Source of the DNA: Anaerolinea sp.
GTDB lineage: Bacteria; Chloroflexota; Dehalococcoidia; Tepidiformales; Tepidiformaceae
Reading direction: 5' to 3'
DNA: 64,000 bases
Assembly: GCA_013822275.1 (NCBI GenBank)
Contig: PNKC01000010.1
Coordinates: 1-64,000 of the forward strand
Of this stretch, positions 54,038 to 62,273 are shown piece by piece. Positions within the stretch are counted from its first letter, which is position 1, and every line of letters starts with the position of its first letter. Made by a program: the position numbers and the translations under genes. Under the pieces are notes generated by a model, which had not been told where the DNA came from, did not search any database, and was given only the letters and a program-made list of their open reading frames with translations.

Positions 54038-54712
54038 TTAAGTCCGGGGTGCGGACGCCAGGCTGCTTGCGCCGAGCCAGCCAGGCAAACGGCTCCGTAG
54101 GTCCCGGGTACCGGCTACCTTCAGGCCGAGCGTCCGCTCCGCCTCCGTGAACGAAACGTCGCGCATCCAGACGGCGGTCATCACGTAGAGGGGCGCCTCC
54201 ACGTGGAGGTCGACTTCGTGTCCCGGGTCCTCCAGGCAGAGGTCCGTCGTCCCTGCGTCCGACACCAGCCACCAGTGCCGTTTCCCCGCGGGCGCGTCCG
54301 GAAAGCTGAAGTGCACAACCACTCGCTCAGCCGGAAACCGTGAGGCATCGACCTGGCGGCGGATGTCCCACATCAAGAGGCCGGCATCGAGGTCGTCTCG
54401 ACTGAGACGGCGCCTCACCCAGCGCGAACCCCACTGCGCCATCGATTCCACGAGTGGCTTCAACTCGGCGCCCGCAGGGGTCAGCTCATAGGCGCGGCCC
54501 GCCTCGTCGCGGACGCGGTGGACCACCCCCGCCGCTTCAAGCTGTTTCAGCCTCCGCGAAAGCAACGTCGGCGACATCAACGGGACTCCGCGCCGGAGGT
54601 CGTTGAAGCGGCGGCTTCCCGCAGTCAGTTCGCGAATGACGACGAGCGTCCAGCGTTCACAGAGGATCTCGGCGGCCTTCGCCATCGGGCAAAACTGTCC
54701 ATATTCGGCCAT
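54038..54712 (-). CDS. HxlR-family transcriptional regulator with SCP2-like C-term
   Basis: QFCPMAKAAEILCERWTLVVIRELTAGSRRFNDLRRGVPLMSPTLLSRRLKQLEAAGVV; TAGGCT 6 nt before ATG. Confidence 0.92.
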   Translation of the reverse strand: MAEYGQFCPMAKAAEILCERWTLVVIRELTAGSRRFNDLRRGVPLMSPTLLSRRLKQLEAAGVVHRVRDEAGRAYELTPAGAELKPLVESMAQWGSRWVRRRLSRDDLDAGLLMWDIRRQVDASRFPAERVVVHFSFPDAPAGKRHWWLVSDAGTTDLCLEDPGHEVDLHVEAPLYVMTAVWMRDVSFTEAERTLGLKVAGTRDLRSRLPGWLGASSLASAPRT

Positions 54713-54746
54713 GCCAAGAGCCTACGCTGCCGGCGGGGCCATTGTT

Positions 54747-54763
54747 AGTACAGATCGTGTACT
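54747..54763. promoter_or_regulatory. Perfect inverted repeat AGTACA-gatcg-TGTACT, candidate HxlR operator
   Basis: Lies between divergent hxlR-like gene (54712) and truncated haemoglobin gene (54842), just upstream of the HxlR -10. Confidence 0.6.
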
Positions 54764-54841
54764 TGAAAGCGCGGCAGCCCGGGTGGATGGTGCACAGGCC
54801 GTCACAGGATATGTGGCGTGCTCAATGGGAGAACCAGCTTC

Positions 54842-55216
54842 ATGGGTACCACAGTTCCAGTCGCATCGCTCTACGAACGTATTGGCGGCGCCGAGACTCT
54901 CCGCAAGCTCGCGGACGGCCTCGTTGACGCGCACGCCGTCAACCCGATCATCGCGCCGCGGTTCGCCGCGATCGACATGCAAGCCGCCAAACAGCACGCC
55001 TTCGAGTTCTTCTGCATGGGGAGTGGCGGGCCTGAAGCCTATACCGGCCGCGACCTGCGCGAGGTCCATACCGGCATGAACGTGAGCGAACAGGAGTTCA
55101 TCGCGGCGGTGGATGACCTCATGCTGGTGATGCAGCGGCTCGGCGTCGGCGAACGAGAGCAACAGGAAGTGCTGTACATCTTCTTCTCGCTCAAAGGCGA
55201 AGTGCTGCGGATCTAA
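54842..55216 (+). CDS. Truncated haemoglobin (group I type)
   Basis: SLYERIGGAETLRKLADGLVDAHAVNPIIAPRF...KQHAFEFFCMGSGGPEAYTGRDLREVHTGMNVSEQEF. Confidence 0.9.
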   Translation: MGTTVPVASLYERIGGAETLRKLADGLVDAHAVNPIIAPRFAAIDMQAAKQHAFEFFCMGSGGPEAYTGRDLREVHTGMNVSEQEFIAAVDDLMLVMQRLGVGEREQQEVLYIFFSLKGEVLRI

Positions 55217-55270
55217 GGACGGGCGGAGTCGGCAAAGTACCTGGGGTGGCGAAACCCTGGACCGCGGACC

Positions 55271-55468
55271 CTATGCGACGGCAGTAAACTCAACGTGGCG
55301 CGGGTCAGTGACTCGCCTTGAGGCATCCAGGATCTCAAAGCCCACAACGTCGCCCTGGTCATCGAAGTCCAGGATCACACCGGGCTTGTCTTCATCGCTC
55401 TCCGCCACGGGCGTGTCCTTGAGGACTACCGTTAGTGTGTCGGTGTCCGGGTCATAGGTGATCTTCAC
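55271..55468 (-). CDS. DUF2283 family protein (antitoxin-like)
   Basis: MKITYDPDTDTLTVVLKDTPVAESDEDKPGVILDFDDQGDVVGFEILDAS. Confidence 0.88.
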   Translation of the reverse strand: MKITYDPDTDTLTVVLKDTPVAESDEDKPGVILDFDDQGDVVGFEILDASRRVTDPRHVEFTAVA

Positions 55469-55752
55469 GGCTTGCTCCAGTACTTGCCAATCTTACTCGA
55501 TCGGTAGACGGTCACGACGACCATGGGCGAACGGTCGGCATCGACGAACACTCGAAGCACATAGGCGCGGCCAGACGGGCCCGGTTCGCCCAGCGATGTG
55601 AGCACGACTCGGCCGGTGCGCACCAACTCGCGCCGTCCGGGGTTTGCCAGCACAGCGCGGACGGCAGCTTCCGAAACCCGGCGGCGCGCCATTTCCACGC
55701 TCGCGTGTGAACTGATCACGGCCGCGGTGTAATCGGCCTCTCCGGAAGACAT
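55465..55752 (-). CDS. DUF4258 family protein (toxin-like)
   Basis: SSHASVEMARRRVSEAAVRAVLANPGRRELVRTGRVVL; ends in 4-nt overlap with DUF2283 gene. Confidence 0.85.
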   Translation of the reverse strand: MSSGEADYTAAVISSHASVEMARRRVSEAAVRAVLANPGRRELVRTGRVVLTSLGEPGPSGRAYVLRVFVDADRSPMVVVTVYRSSKIGKYWSKP

Positions 55753-55860
55753 TCGAGGATTCTGAGGGAGCCGCCCGGTGTGGTCACCACCGGCTTCCGG
55801 GCGCGCGCCCTCGTCTCCCTTCCCGTGCACCAACCCACCAGCCGACGGCCACCCGCCGAG

Positions 55861-57261
55861 CTACCCCGGGAACCCCCACGGGCGCGCCTGCTCATAGGCC
55901 GCGCTCACGCTGAGGAGCAGCGTGTCCTGGTGGCGCGGCGCGACGATTTGGAGGCCGATGGGGAGGCCGGAGGCCGACATCCCGGCCGGGACTGACGCCG
56001 CGGGGTGGCCCGTGGTGTTGAAGGGCGAGGTGAACGGCACGAAGCCGGCCGGCGTCACCGGCTTCCCGGCGATGGTATCTGGCGGCGGGCCTTCCTTTGC
56101 GAACGGGAGCGCCGCGGTCGTCGGCGTGAGCAAGAGGTCGTAATCGCCGAAGAAAGCGGTCATCGTCCGGTTGAGGGTGTGGCGTTCCTGCTGGGCCTTC
56201 GCGATCTCCACCCCGCTGATGGTCCTGGCCCGGTCCGCGAAGGCGATGAAGCCAGGTTCGACCAGCTCGCGCTGTTCCTGGGTCATGGAGTCGAGCATGT
56301 GGGCGTCGCCCGTGGCGGCCAACGTGTACCAGGTGCCGACAGGGTCATCAAAGCCGGGGCAGGCCTCGACAAGCTCCACACCGAGCGCGGAGGCAAGGGC
56401 CTTCGCGGCCGCAAGGCAAACAGCTTCCACTTCCGGGTCGACGATCGCGAAGCCGAGGTCGGCGCTCCAGGCGATGCGGCGCAACTTCGGTGGAGGGGCG
56501 AGTGTGGCCGCCTCGTACACTCCCACGGGGCCGTCGAGCGAGTCGAGGTCGTCCGGGTGCGGCCCCACCACCGCGTCCAGGTAAAGGCCGGCATCTCTGA
56601 CGTTCCGGCTGACAGGGCCGCGCGTGCTGTGGGTGCCCCAGTGGGAGGCGTGGAGGTCCGCGCGGGGGACGCGGCCGGCGCTCGGCTTGATGCCGTAGAT
56701 GCCGCACATCGCGGCCGGGATACGGATCGAGCCGCCCCCGTCGCTGGACGTGGCCAGCGGGACCATGCCAGCCGCGACCGCCGATGCGCTCCCGCCGCTT
56801 GAGCCGCCGGGCGTCTTCGCCGGGTCCCAGGGGTTGCCGGTCGCGCCGAAGAGAAGGTTGGTGGTGAAGCCCTTGTAGCCGAACTCCGGTGTGTTGGTCT
56901 TGCCGACGACGACTGCGCCCTGGCTCTTCAGGCGCTGGACCTGGACGGAATCCGTCGTGGCGATGCGGTCCCTGAAGGCGCGGGAACCGTCGGTGTGGGG
57001 CATGCCAGCGACGCCCTCAAGGTCCTTCACGCCGATGGGGACGCCGGCGAGGAGACCGGGCGCCTGGCCGCGCTCTCGCTGTTCGTCCACCCGCCGAGCG
57101 CCCGCCAGGGCGGCGTCCGGATCGACATAGACGAAGGCGTTGAGGGCCGGATTGGCGCGCTCAATCCGCTGGAGGGAAGCTTCGACGGCTTCCACCGCCT
57201 TGAGCTGCTTGTTGCGGATGGCGGCGGCGGTTTCCCACGCGGTGGACGGCACAGACATCAT
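55861..57261 (-). CDS. Amidase (amidase signature family)
   Basis: GVPIGVKDLEGVAGMPHTDGS; TPGGSSGGSASAVAAGMVPLATSSDGGGSIRIPAAMCG. Confidence 0.94.
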   Translation of the reverse strand: MMSVPSTAWETAAAIRNKQLKAVEAVEASLQRIERANPALNAFVYVDPDAALAGARRVDEQRERGQAPGLLAGVPIGVKDLEGVAGMPHTDGSRAFRDRIATTDSVQVQRLKSQGAVVVGKTNTPEFGYKGFTTNLLFGATGNPWDPAKTPGGSSGGSASAVAAGMVPLATSSDGGGSIRIPAAMCGIYGIKPSAGRVPRADLHASHWGTHSTRGPVSRNVRDAGLYLDAVVGPHPDDLDSLDGPVGVYEAATLAPPPKLRRIAWSADLGFAIVDPEVEAVCLAAAKALASALGVELVEACPGFDDPVGTWYTLAATGDAHMLDSMTQEQRELVEPGFIAFADRARTISGVEIAKAQQERHTLNRTMTAFFGDYDLLLTPTTAALPFAKEGPPPDTIAGKPVTPAGFVPFTSPFNTTGHPAASVPAGMSASGLPIGLQIVAPRHQDTLLLSVSAAYEQARPWGFPG

Positions 57262-57324
57262 GAAGCTCCACGACTGGTTTCGCCGCGCAGTGTACGGGAA
57301 AGCACTCCGGACGGCCCCGTTTTG

Positions 57325-57420
57325 GTTTAAGACACGAAGACTCGAAGGCACGAAGCGGCACAAAGAAAGCAACAAGAACTTCGTGGGGCTCTGTGACTTC
57401 GCGCCTTTGTGTCCCTTACC
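57325..57420. repeat. ~96-bp GACACGAAG palindrome copy
   Basis: AAGACACGAAGACTCGAAGGCACGAAG...CTTCGCGCCTTTGTGTCCCTT. Confidence 0.85.
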
Positions 57421-57429
57421 AGACCGCGC

Positions 57430-57480
57430 GAACTCAGTCCCGGAGCGTCCTCAGGCGGAGCAGGTGGACGGAGACCGCGC
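57430..57480. repeat. Diverged duplicate of the DUF454 gene 3' end
   Basis: Minus strand reads AVSVHLLRLRTLRD* versus gene AVSVHLLRLTTLRD* at 57604-57655. Confidence 0.88.
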
Positions 57481-57499
57481 GCCAGGCGGTCGTTTTCAG

Positions 57500-57596
57500 T
57501 TGAGGACACAAAGCCGCAAAGGCCCGAAGTTGCACAAAGAAACCAAGAAGACCTTCGTGGGGCTTTGTGCCTTCGCGCCTTCGTGTCCTACCCCAA
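57500..57596. repeat. ~97-bp GGACACAAAG palindrome copy
   Basis: GGACACAAAGCCGCAAAGGCCCGAAG...CTTCGCGCCTTCGTGTCC. Confidence 0.88.
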
Positions 57597-57607
57597 AACG
57601 CTGGAAC

Positions 57608-58021
57608 TCAGTCGCGGAGCGTGGTCAAGCGAAGGAGGTGGACGGAGACCGCCGCGGCGATGACGAGGAGGATGAGGGCTATCCAGGTCACGTGGACGAA
57701 GAAGATGGCAGCGCCGATGCCGAGCCAGAGCGAGCCGATGCTGGCCGCTTTCGTGCCGACGGTCGCGCCGCGGCGTTCACGATAGTCACGCAGGTACTTG
57801 CCGAAGTAGCGGTTCGAATGCAGCCAGCGGTAGGCGCCCGGCGAACTCTTGCCGAAGCAACCGGCGGCCAGGATGAAGAAAATGGTAGTAGGCAGGAGAG
57901 GGAGGAAGATGCCAAGGACACCGATCGCGACAAGAAGGCCGCCGGCCGCGAGATACAACCAGCGGACGACGCGGCTGCCGGAGACCGCAACCCGTTCCGC
58001 CGAAACTTCCATAGCTGCCAT
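57608..58021 (-). CDS. YbaN/DUF454 family inner-membrane protein
   Basis: LYLAAGGLLVAIGVLGIFLPLLPTTIFFILAAGCFGKSSPGAYRWLHSNRYFGKYLRDY. Confidence 0.9.
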   Translation of the reverse strand: MAAMEVSAERVAVSGSRVVRWLYLAAGGLLVAIGVLGIFLPLLPTTIFFILAAGCFGKSSPGAYRWLHSNRYFGKYLRDYRERRGATVGTKAASIGSLWLGIGAAIFFVHVTWIALILLVIAAAVSVHLLRLTTLRD

Positions 58022-58146
58022 TCCCTGCCGGCCTCGGCCCACGCGTGGGAGGTTTAGTATCGCACATCCTTCCCGTTTTTGGACAACGCGCGGCCGGCGT
58101 TCGGGGGGGGGACCAGGCGATCCGCCAGCCCGGTGCCCCACCGCTT

Positions 58147-58935
58147 CTAGCCGAACTGGACGGACCGTTTCGTCAATGACCCGGCGAGGAACCCCGTAAC
58201 CGGGAACTGGACTTCGCCTGGTGTGTCGGCCGCGGCCCCCATGGAAACGACGACCGGTACGAAGTGCTCGTGCGTGGGCAGCGCGTAGCCCACGGCCGGG
58301 GCCTTTGCCCGGTAGTCCACGAGCGCATCCACATCCTGCCGCGCGAGCACGTCTCCCGCCCAGGCGTCGAACTCGGCCGCCCAGGAGGGTGTCACCGGAT
58401 CTGGCCGGAAGTCCGCCGCGCGCAGGTTGTGGGAGAGAAAGCCGCTGCCGATAATCAGCACCCCCTCATCGCGGAGTGGCGCGAGGGAGCGGCCCACCTC
58501 GAAGAGGGTGGGCGCGTCCATCGTCGGGAGCGATACCTGGAGGACCGGTACGTCGGCGTCCGGATACATCGCCTTCAACGGCACGTACGCCCCATGGTCC
58601 AACCCCCGTCGCGGGTCGTCGGCCACCACCTGCTGCTTGCCGGCCAGCAGTTCTCGTACGCGCTGCGCGAGCGCGGGTGCCCCCGGTGCGGCGTATTGCA
58701 CCTGGTAGTAGCGCTCCGGGAAGCCGTAGAAGTCATAGATCAAGGGGACCGTCGCTGTCGCCCCGAGCGTCAGCGGACGCTCCTCCCAGTGAGCAGAAAT
58801 CATCAGCACGGCCTTCGGCCGCGGCATCGCCTCTGCCCAACCGCGGAGTTCGCCCACCCATTCGTCGTCGTCGAGGAGCAAAGGCGAGCCGTGGGCAAGA
58901 AAGATTGAAGGCATCGGCTTTCCGGCGGCGTCCAT
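58147..58935 (-). CDS. DODA-type extradiol aromatic ring-opening dioxygenase (YgiD-like)
   Basis: SIFLAHGSPLLL, AVLMISAHWEERPLTL, GLDHGAYVPLKAMYPDADVPVLQVSL, LIIGSGFLSHNLR. Confidence 0.92.
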   Translation of the reverse strand: MDAAGKPMPSIFLAHGSPLLLDDDEWVGELRGWAEAMPRPKAVLMISAHWEERPLTLGATATVPLIYDFYGFPERYYQVQYAAPGAPALAQRVRELLAGKQQVVADDPRRGLDHGAYVPLKAMYPDADVPVLQVSLPTMDAPTLFEVGRSLAPLRDEGVLIIGSGFLSHNLRAADFRPDPVTPSWAAEFDAWAGDVLARQDVDALVDYRAKAPAVGYALPTHEHFVPVVVSMGAAADTPGEVQFPVTGFLAGSLTKRSVQFG

Positions 58936-59016
58936 GATGCCTCCTGCTGTGTCCCGCTTGTTATCGCCGGGACTGGTGTGTAGACTTTAGCCTACCACTA
59001 ATCCGGAGTAAGTAAC

Positions 59017-59220
59017 ATGGCTGATGTAAGCATCAACATCCGGGACAACGGTCCCTACCTGGTCAAGGGTGGCGTTGTCGTCTTGGACGCCGACGGCAAC
59101 AGCTACGAAGTGAAGGACATGGTCGCCCTCTGCCGCTGCGGCCATTCCGCCAACAAGCCGTTCTGCGACGGCACCCACAAGACCGCCGAGTTTCAGTCCG
59201 CGCCGCGTGCCAACGGGTAA
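59017..59220 (+). CDS. CDGSH iron-sulfur domain protein
   Basis: CRCGHSANKPFCDGTHK. Confidence 0.94.
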   Translation: MADVSINIRDNGPYLVKGGVVVLDADGNSYEVKDMVALCRCGHSANKPFCDGTHKTAEFQSAPRANG

Positions 59221-59316
59221 AGATCGGCGCCCGGCAGCCCGCCCGAACCATACCTTGCCCAGCGCCGCCATAAGCTCAGCAGACTGCGAAGCTACTTCGC
59301 GCATGGGAGGCTCTCA

Positions 59317-59556
59317 ATGACTGGACCAAGAAAGGCCACGCTCGTCCTCGGCGCACCGCTCACGCTTGCGGCGCTGCTCGGAGGCGCGGCGGCATTCGCC
59401 AGCCAGGCCGGCGGCAGCGCGGCTGACCCCGCCCGCATTCCCCACAGCGGCTACGAGAGAGTCACCTTCGGCGACGGGGCAGCCCACGACGGCTCTGATT
59501 GTCCGCGCGATAAGGGTGCAAGCTCGGACGCGCCCGTGTCTCCCGCCGTCTACTGA
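59317..59556 (+). CDS. Small secreted hypothetical protein
   Basis: MTGPRKATLVLGAPLTLAALLGGAAAFASQAGGS signal peptide. Confidence 0.5.
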   Translation: MTGPRKATLVLGAPLTLAALLGGAAAFASQAGGSAADPARIPHSGYERVTFGDGAAHDGSDCPRDKGASSDAPVSPAVY

Positions 59557-59586
59557 GACGAATCGTCACGGCCAGCCCCTCCACAG

Positions 59587-59614
59587 AAGCTCCCGTTTGG
59601 ACGGGAGCTTTTTC
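59587..59614 (+). terminator. Rho-independent terminator
   Basis: AAGCTCCCGT-ttgg-ACGGGAGCTT TTTC. Confidence 0.9.
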
Positions 59615-59615
59615 G

Positions 59616-60293
59616 TTAGCCGGCCGCCTCGCTCTCATCTTTAACGGCCGCGGCGGGCGCCCGCCGCAGCAGCACGCCAACCCGCGGGATTGGCGGCAAC
59701 ACGAACGGGCCGACGTTTACCAGGTCGATCGCGTCGAACCCGACTTCCGTGAACAGCGCCGAAAGCCTTCCCCAGCCGCGCAGGTCAACCTGGGCACATC
59801 CCGCGCCCAACAGCCTGGTGTGCAGCCGGTTCAACCACTCGCTCTTGACGGGCGCCACCTCTACCACGAGTGCCGCCCCGCCTGGCGCCAGCACGCGCCT
59901 CAACTCCTGGGCGAAGGCGTGGGTAACGTCGTCGTCGAAGCGCCGGAGGAAGTAGAAGCTGGTGATGCAGTCGAACGATTCGTCCGCGAAAGGGAGCTTT
60001 TCTGGCCAGGCCAGCAGTTCCACCGGTCCGGGACCGGGCGCCAGGTCCGCCGTCACGGGCGGTTCCTCCATCCCCGCGCGCGCCGCTATGAGGTGGGCGA
60101 ACGCCGCCGTCCCACAGCCGATATCCAGGTAGCGCCGCCCCGGCGCCAGCTCCAGCAGCGAGATCACGCGCTGCACCCTGGGCGTGATCGCCGCCATCCC
60201 GGCCTGCGAGTTGATCCCCCGCGCCAGCGGAGCGGTTTCCCCGAACACCCAGCGTTCGCGGGCTTCGCGCGCCGCCCGCCGCCGCCGCATCAC
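59616..60293 (-). CDS. SAM-dependent methyltransferase
   Basis: RYLDIGCGTAAFAHLIAARAG; LPFADESFDCITSFYFLRRF; RVLAPGGAALVVEVAP. Confidence 0.88.
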   Translation of the reverse strand: MMRRRRAAREARERWVFGETAPLARGINSQAGMAAITPRVQRVISLLELAPGRRYLDIGCGTAAFAHLIAARAGMEEPPVTADLAPGPGPVELLAWPEKLPFADESFDCITSFYFLRRFDDDVTHAFAQELRRVLAPGGAALVVEVAPVKSEWLNRLHTRLLGAGCAQVDLRGWGRLSALFTEVGFDAIDLVNVGPFVLPPIPRVGVLLRRAPAAAVKDESEAAG

Positions 60294-60718
60294 AGGGCAT
60301 ACACCAGGCGCACTCGCCGTGCTCGCTCCACCGCCTGACCGAGTTGTGCCACCAGCGCCCCCGCCTGCTCTTGCAGTTCCTCCGCCCCGCCGCGACGCGC
60401 CAGCGTCCGCGCCTGCTCGTCGCTATCCAGGGCCGTGATCATCTGCTCAGCCGCCTCTTTCAGTTCGGCTGCGTCCTGCCATGCCAGCTCCAGCTTTTCG
60501 CTGTCTTCCGCATCTTCGACTTCGGAGTCGTAAAACGTCGTCAACGGCCCCATCCGCACGCGGTGCTGGTCATGCAGCCGGTCCGCCAGGGCAATCAGCG
60601 GGTGCGTCGCCCCGAAGCCGCGCGAAACCGCGAATGAGCAAAATGCGCAGAGCGCGGCGCCCTCCCCCGGCAGAATTGGCAGCGCCCCCTCACCTTCGAT
60701 CTCCAGCCAAAGCCGCAT
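60290..60718 (-). CDS. Hypothetical protein, 4-nt overlap with methyltransferase
   Basis: MRLWLEIEGEGALPILPGEGAALCAFCSFAVSRGFGATHPL... Confidence 0.6.
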   Translation of the reverse strand: MRLWLEIEGEGALPILPGEGAALCAFCSFAVSRGFGATHPLIALADRLHDQHRVRMGPLTTFYDSEVEDAEDSEKLELAWQDAAELKEAAEQMITALDSDEQARTLARRGGAEELQEQAGALVAQLGQAVERARRVRLVYAL

Positions 60719-60724
60719 TTGCTT

Positions 60725-60794
60725 AGCTTCGAGCTTCTAGCCGCTAGCTTCTAGCGGTCAGCCACCAGCCGCCAGCGTCCAGCTTCCAGCGCCC
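60725..60794. repeat. Degenerate heptamer array AGCNNNN x10, followed by (GCC)7 at 60795-60815
   Basis: AGCTTCG AGCTTCT AGCCGCT AGCTTCT AGCGGTC AGCCACC AGCCGCC AGCGTCC AGCTTCC AGCGCCC. Confidence 0.92.
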
Positions 60795-60853
60795 GCCGCC
60801 GCCGCCGCCGCCGCCGCGATGATTCGCCCACGAACGCGAACGCGGACGCGGTG

Positions 60854-60881
60854 GCTGGTAGCTGGTGGCTGGTAGCTGGTA
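60854..60881. repeat. Heptamer array GCTGGTR x4 (reverse complement of the AGCNNCC family)
   Basis: Direct reading. Confidence 0.92.
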
Positions 60882-60892
60882 GCGTTAGGCGC

Positions 60893-62002
60893 ATGCGATA
60901 CCGCCGCATCGTCGCCAAAGTTGGCACCAGCCTGCTCACCGCCGGGTCCGACCGCCTGGACCTGGAGGCGATGTCGCGGCTGGTCGGCCAGGTCGTCCGC
61001 CTCCGTGCGCAGGGCTGCCAGGTGGCCGTCGTCTCCAGCGGGGCCCAGGCCGCCGGGCGCCACCGCCTCCGCGGCCACCTCCACGAAGGCAACACCCTCA
61101 GCCGCCAGGCGATCGCCAGCGTCGGCCAGAGCCACCTCATGCAGAGCTGGGACGAACTCTTCGATTGGCACGACACCGTCGTCGCCCAGGTGCTCCTCAC
61201 CCGCCGCGACCTCTCCGACCGGCTCGGCTACCTGAACGCCCGCAACACGCTGCGCGACCTCCTGGAATCGGGCGCCGTGCCGATCGTCAACGAAAACGAC
61301 GCCGTGGCCCTGGACCAGGTGTTGGCTACCCGGATCGGCGAAAACGACAGCCTCTCGGCGCACGTCGCTAACCTGGTTGATGCCGACCTCCTCGTCATGC
61401 TGACGGATGTCGACGGCCTCTACGACGCGGACCCGCGGTCCAACCCGGGGGCGACGCTCATCCGCCGCGTTGAGCGCATCGATAGGCAGCTTGAAGCCGT
61501 GGCCGGAGGGACGAGCGGCCTGGGCACCGGCGGCATGGCGACCAAGCTCCGGGCAGCCCGGATCGCCGTCCAGGCGGGCGTGGATGTGGTGATTACGAAC
61601 GGCGACGCCCCCGATGCGCTTGTCGCCGTCGCCTCTGGAGAAGAACGCGGGACGTTCTTCCCGGCTGGCGCCGACCGGCTGGAGAGCCGCAAGCGCTGGA
61701 TCCTTGGCAACATCAGCCGTGCCGGCCACATCGTTGTCGATGCCGGCGCCGCCGCCGCCCTCCGCGCCCAGGGGCGCAGCCTACTCCCGGCCGGCGTCGC
61801 CGCCGTCCACGGCGCCTTCGACCGCGGCGAAACCGTCGAAATCCGCGACCCGGCAGGCCACAACGTCGCCGCTGGCACCACCAACTACGCCAGCGACGAA
61901 CTCGAACGCATCCGCGGCCTCCGCAGTGACCGCATCGCGGAGACGCTTGGCTACGCCTACGGGGAAGAGGTCATCCACCGCGACAACATGGTCCTGCTTT
62001 AA
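60893..62002 (+). CDS. proB: Glutamate 5-kinase with PUA domain
   Basis: RIVAKVGTSLLT, VAVVSSGAQAAG, VPIVNENDAVA, FGENDSLSA-like (IGENDSLSAHVANLVDADLLVMLTDVDGLYDADP), GTGGMATKLRAA. Confidence 0.94.
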   Translation: MRYRRIVAKVGTSLLTAGSDRLDLEAMSRLVGQVVRLRAQGCQVAVVSSGAQAAGRHRLRGHLHEGNTLSRQAIASVGQSHLMQSWDELFDWHDTVVAQVLLTRRDLSDRLGYLNARNTLRDLLESGAVPIVNENDAVALDQVLATRIGENDSLSAHVANLVDADLLVMLTDVDGLYDADPRSNPGATLIRRVERIDRQLEAVAGGTSGLGTGGMATKLRAARIAVQAGVDVVITNGDAPDALVAVASGEERGTFFPAGADRLESRKRWILGNISRAGHIVVDAGAAAALRAQGRSLLPAGVAAVHGAFDRGETVEIRDPAGHNVAAGTTNYASDELERIRGLRSDRIAETLGYAYGEEVIHRDNMVLL

Positions 62003-62005
62003 CTC

Positions 62006-62040
62006 GATTCACGATTGGCGATTGGCGATTGGCGATTGAG
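62006..62040. repeat. Heptamer array GATTCAC + GATTGGC x3 + GATTGAG
   Basis: Direct reading; abuts AGCGG. Confidence 0.93.
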
Positions 62041-62059
62041 AGCGGCCTGCTTTCGGGAA

Positions 62060-62147
62060 GGGACACGAAGTCCCGAAGACGCAAAGCGACACCAAACCTC
62101 ATTCAAAACGCTTCGTGTACCTTCGGGCCTTCGCGGCTTCGTGTCCT
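62060..62147. repeat. GGGACACGAAGTC palindrome copy
   Basis: GGGACACGAAGTCCCGAAG...CTTCGGGCCTTCGCGGCTTCGTGTCC. Confidence 0.85.
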
Positions 62148-62173
62148 CGGGAAGAGGCGCCGAACTGCCGCAC

Positions 62174-62253
62174 GGGACACAAATTCGCAACGACCCACCC
62201 AGCAACTGAAACCTTCGTGCCGCCTTGCGCGTTCGAGACTTCGTGTCCCTAAC
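62174..62253. repeat. GGGACACAAATTC palindrome copy
   Basis: GGGACACAAATTCG...GTTCGAGACTTCGTGTCCC. Confidence 0.8.
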
Positions 62254-62273
62254 CAGAATCCCGCACCCGGAGG

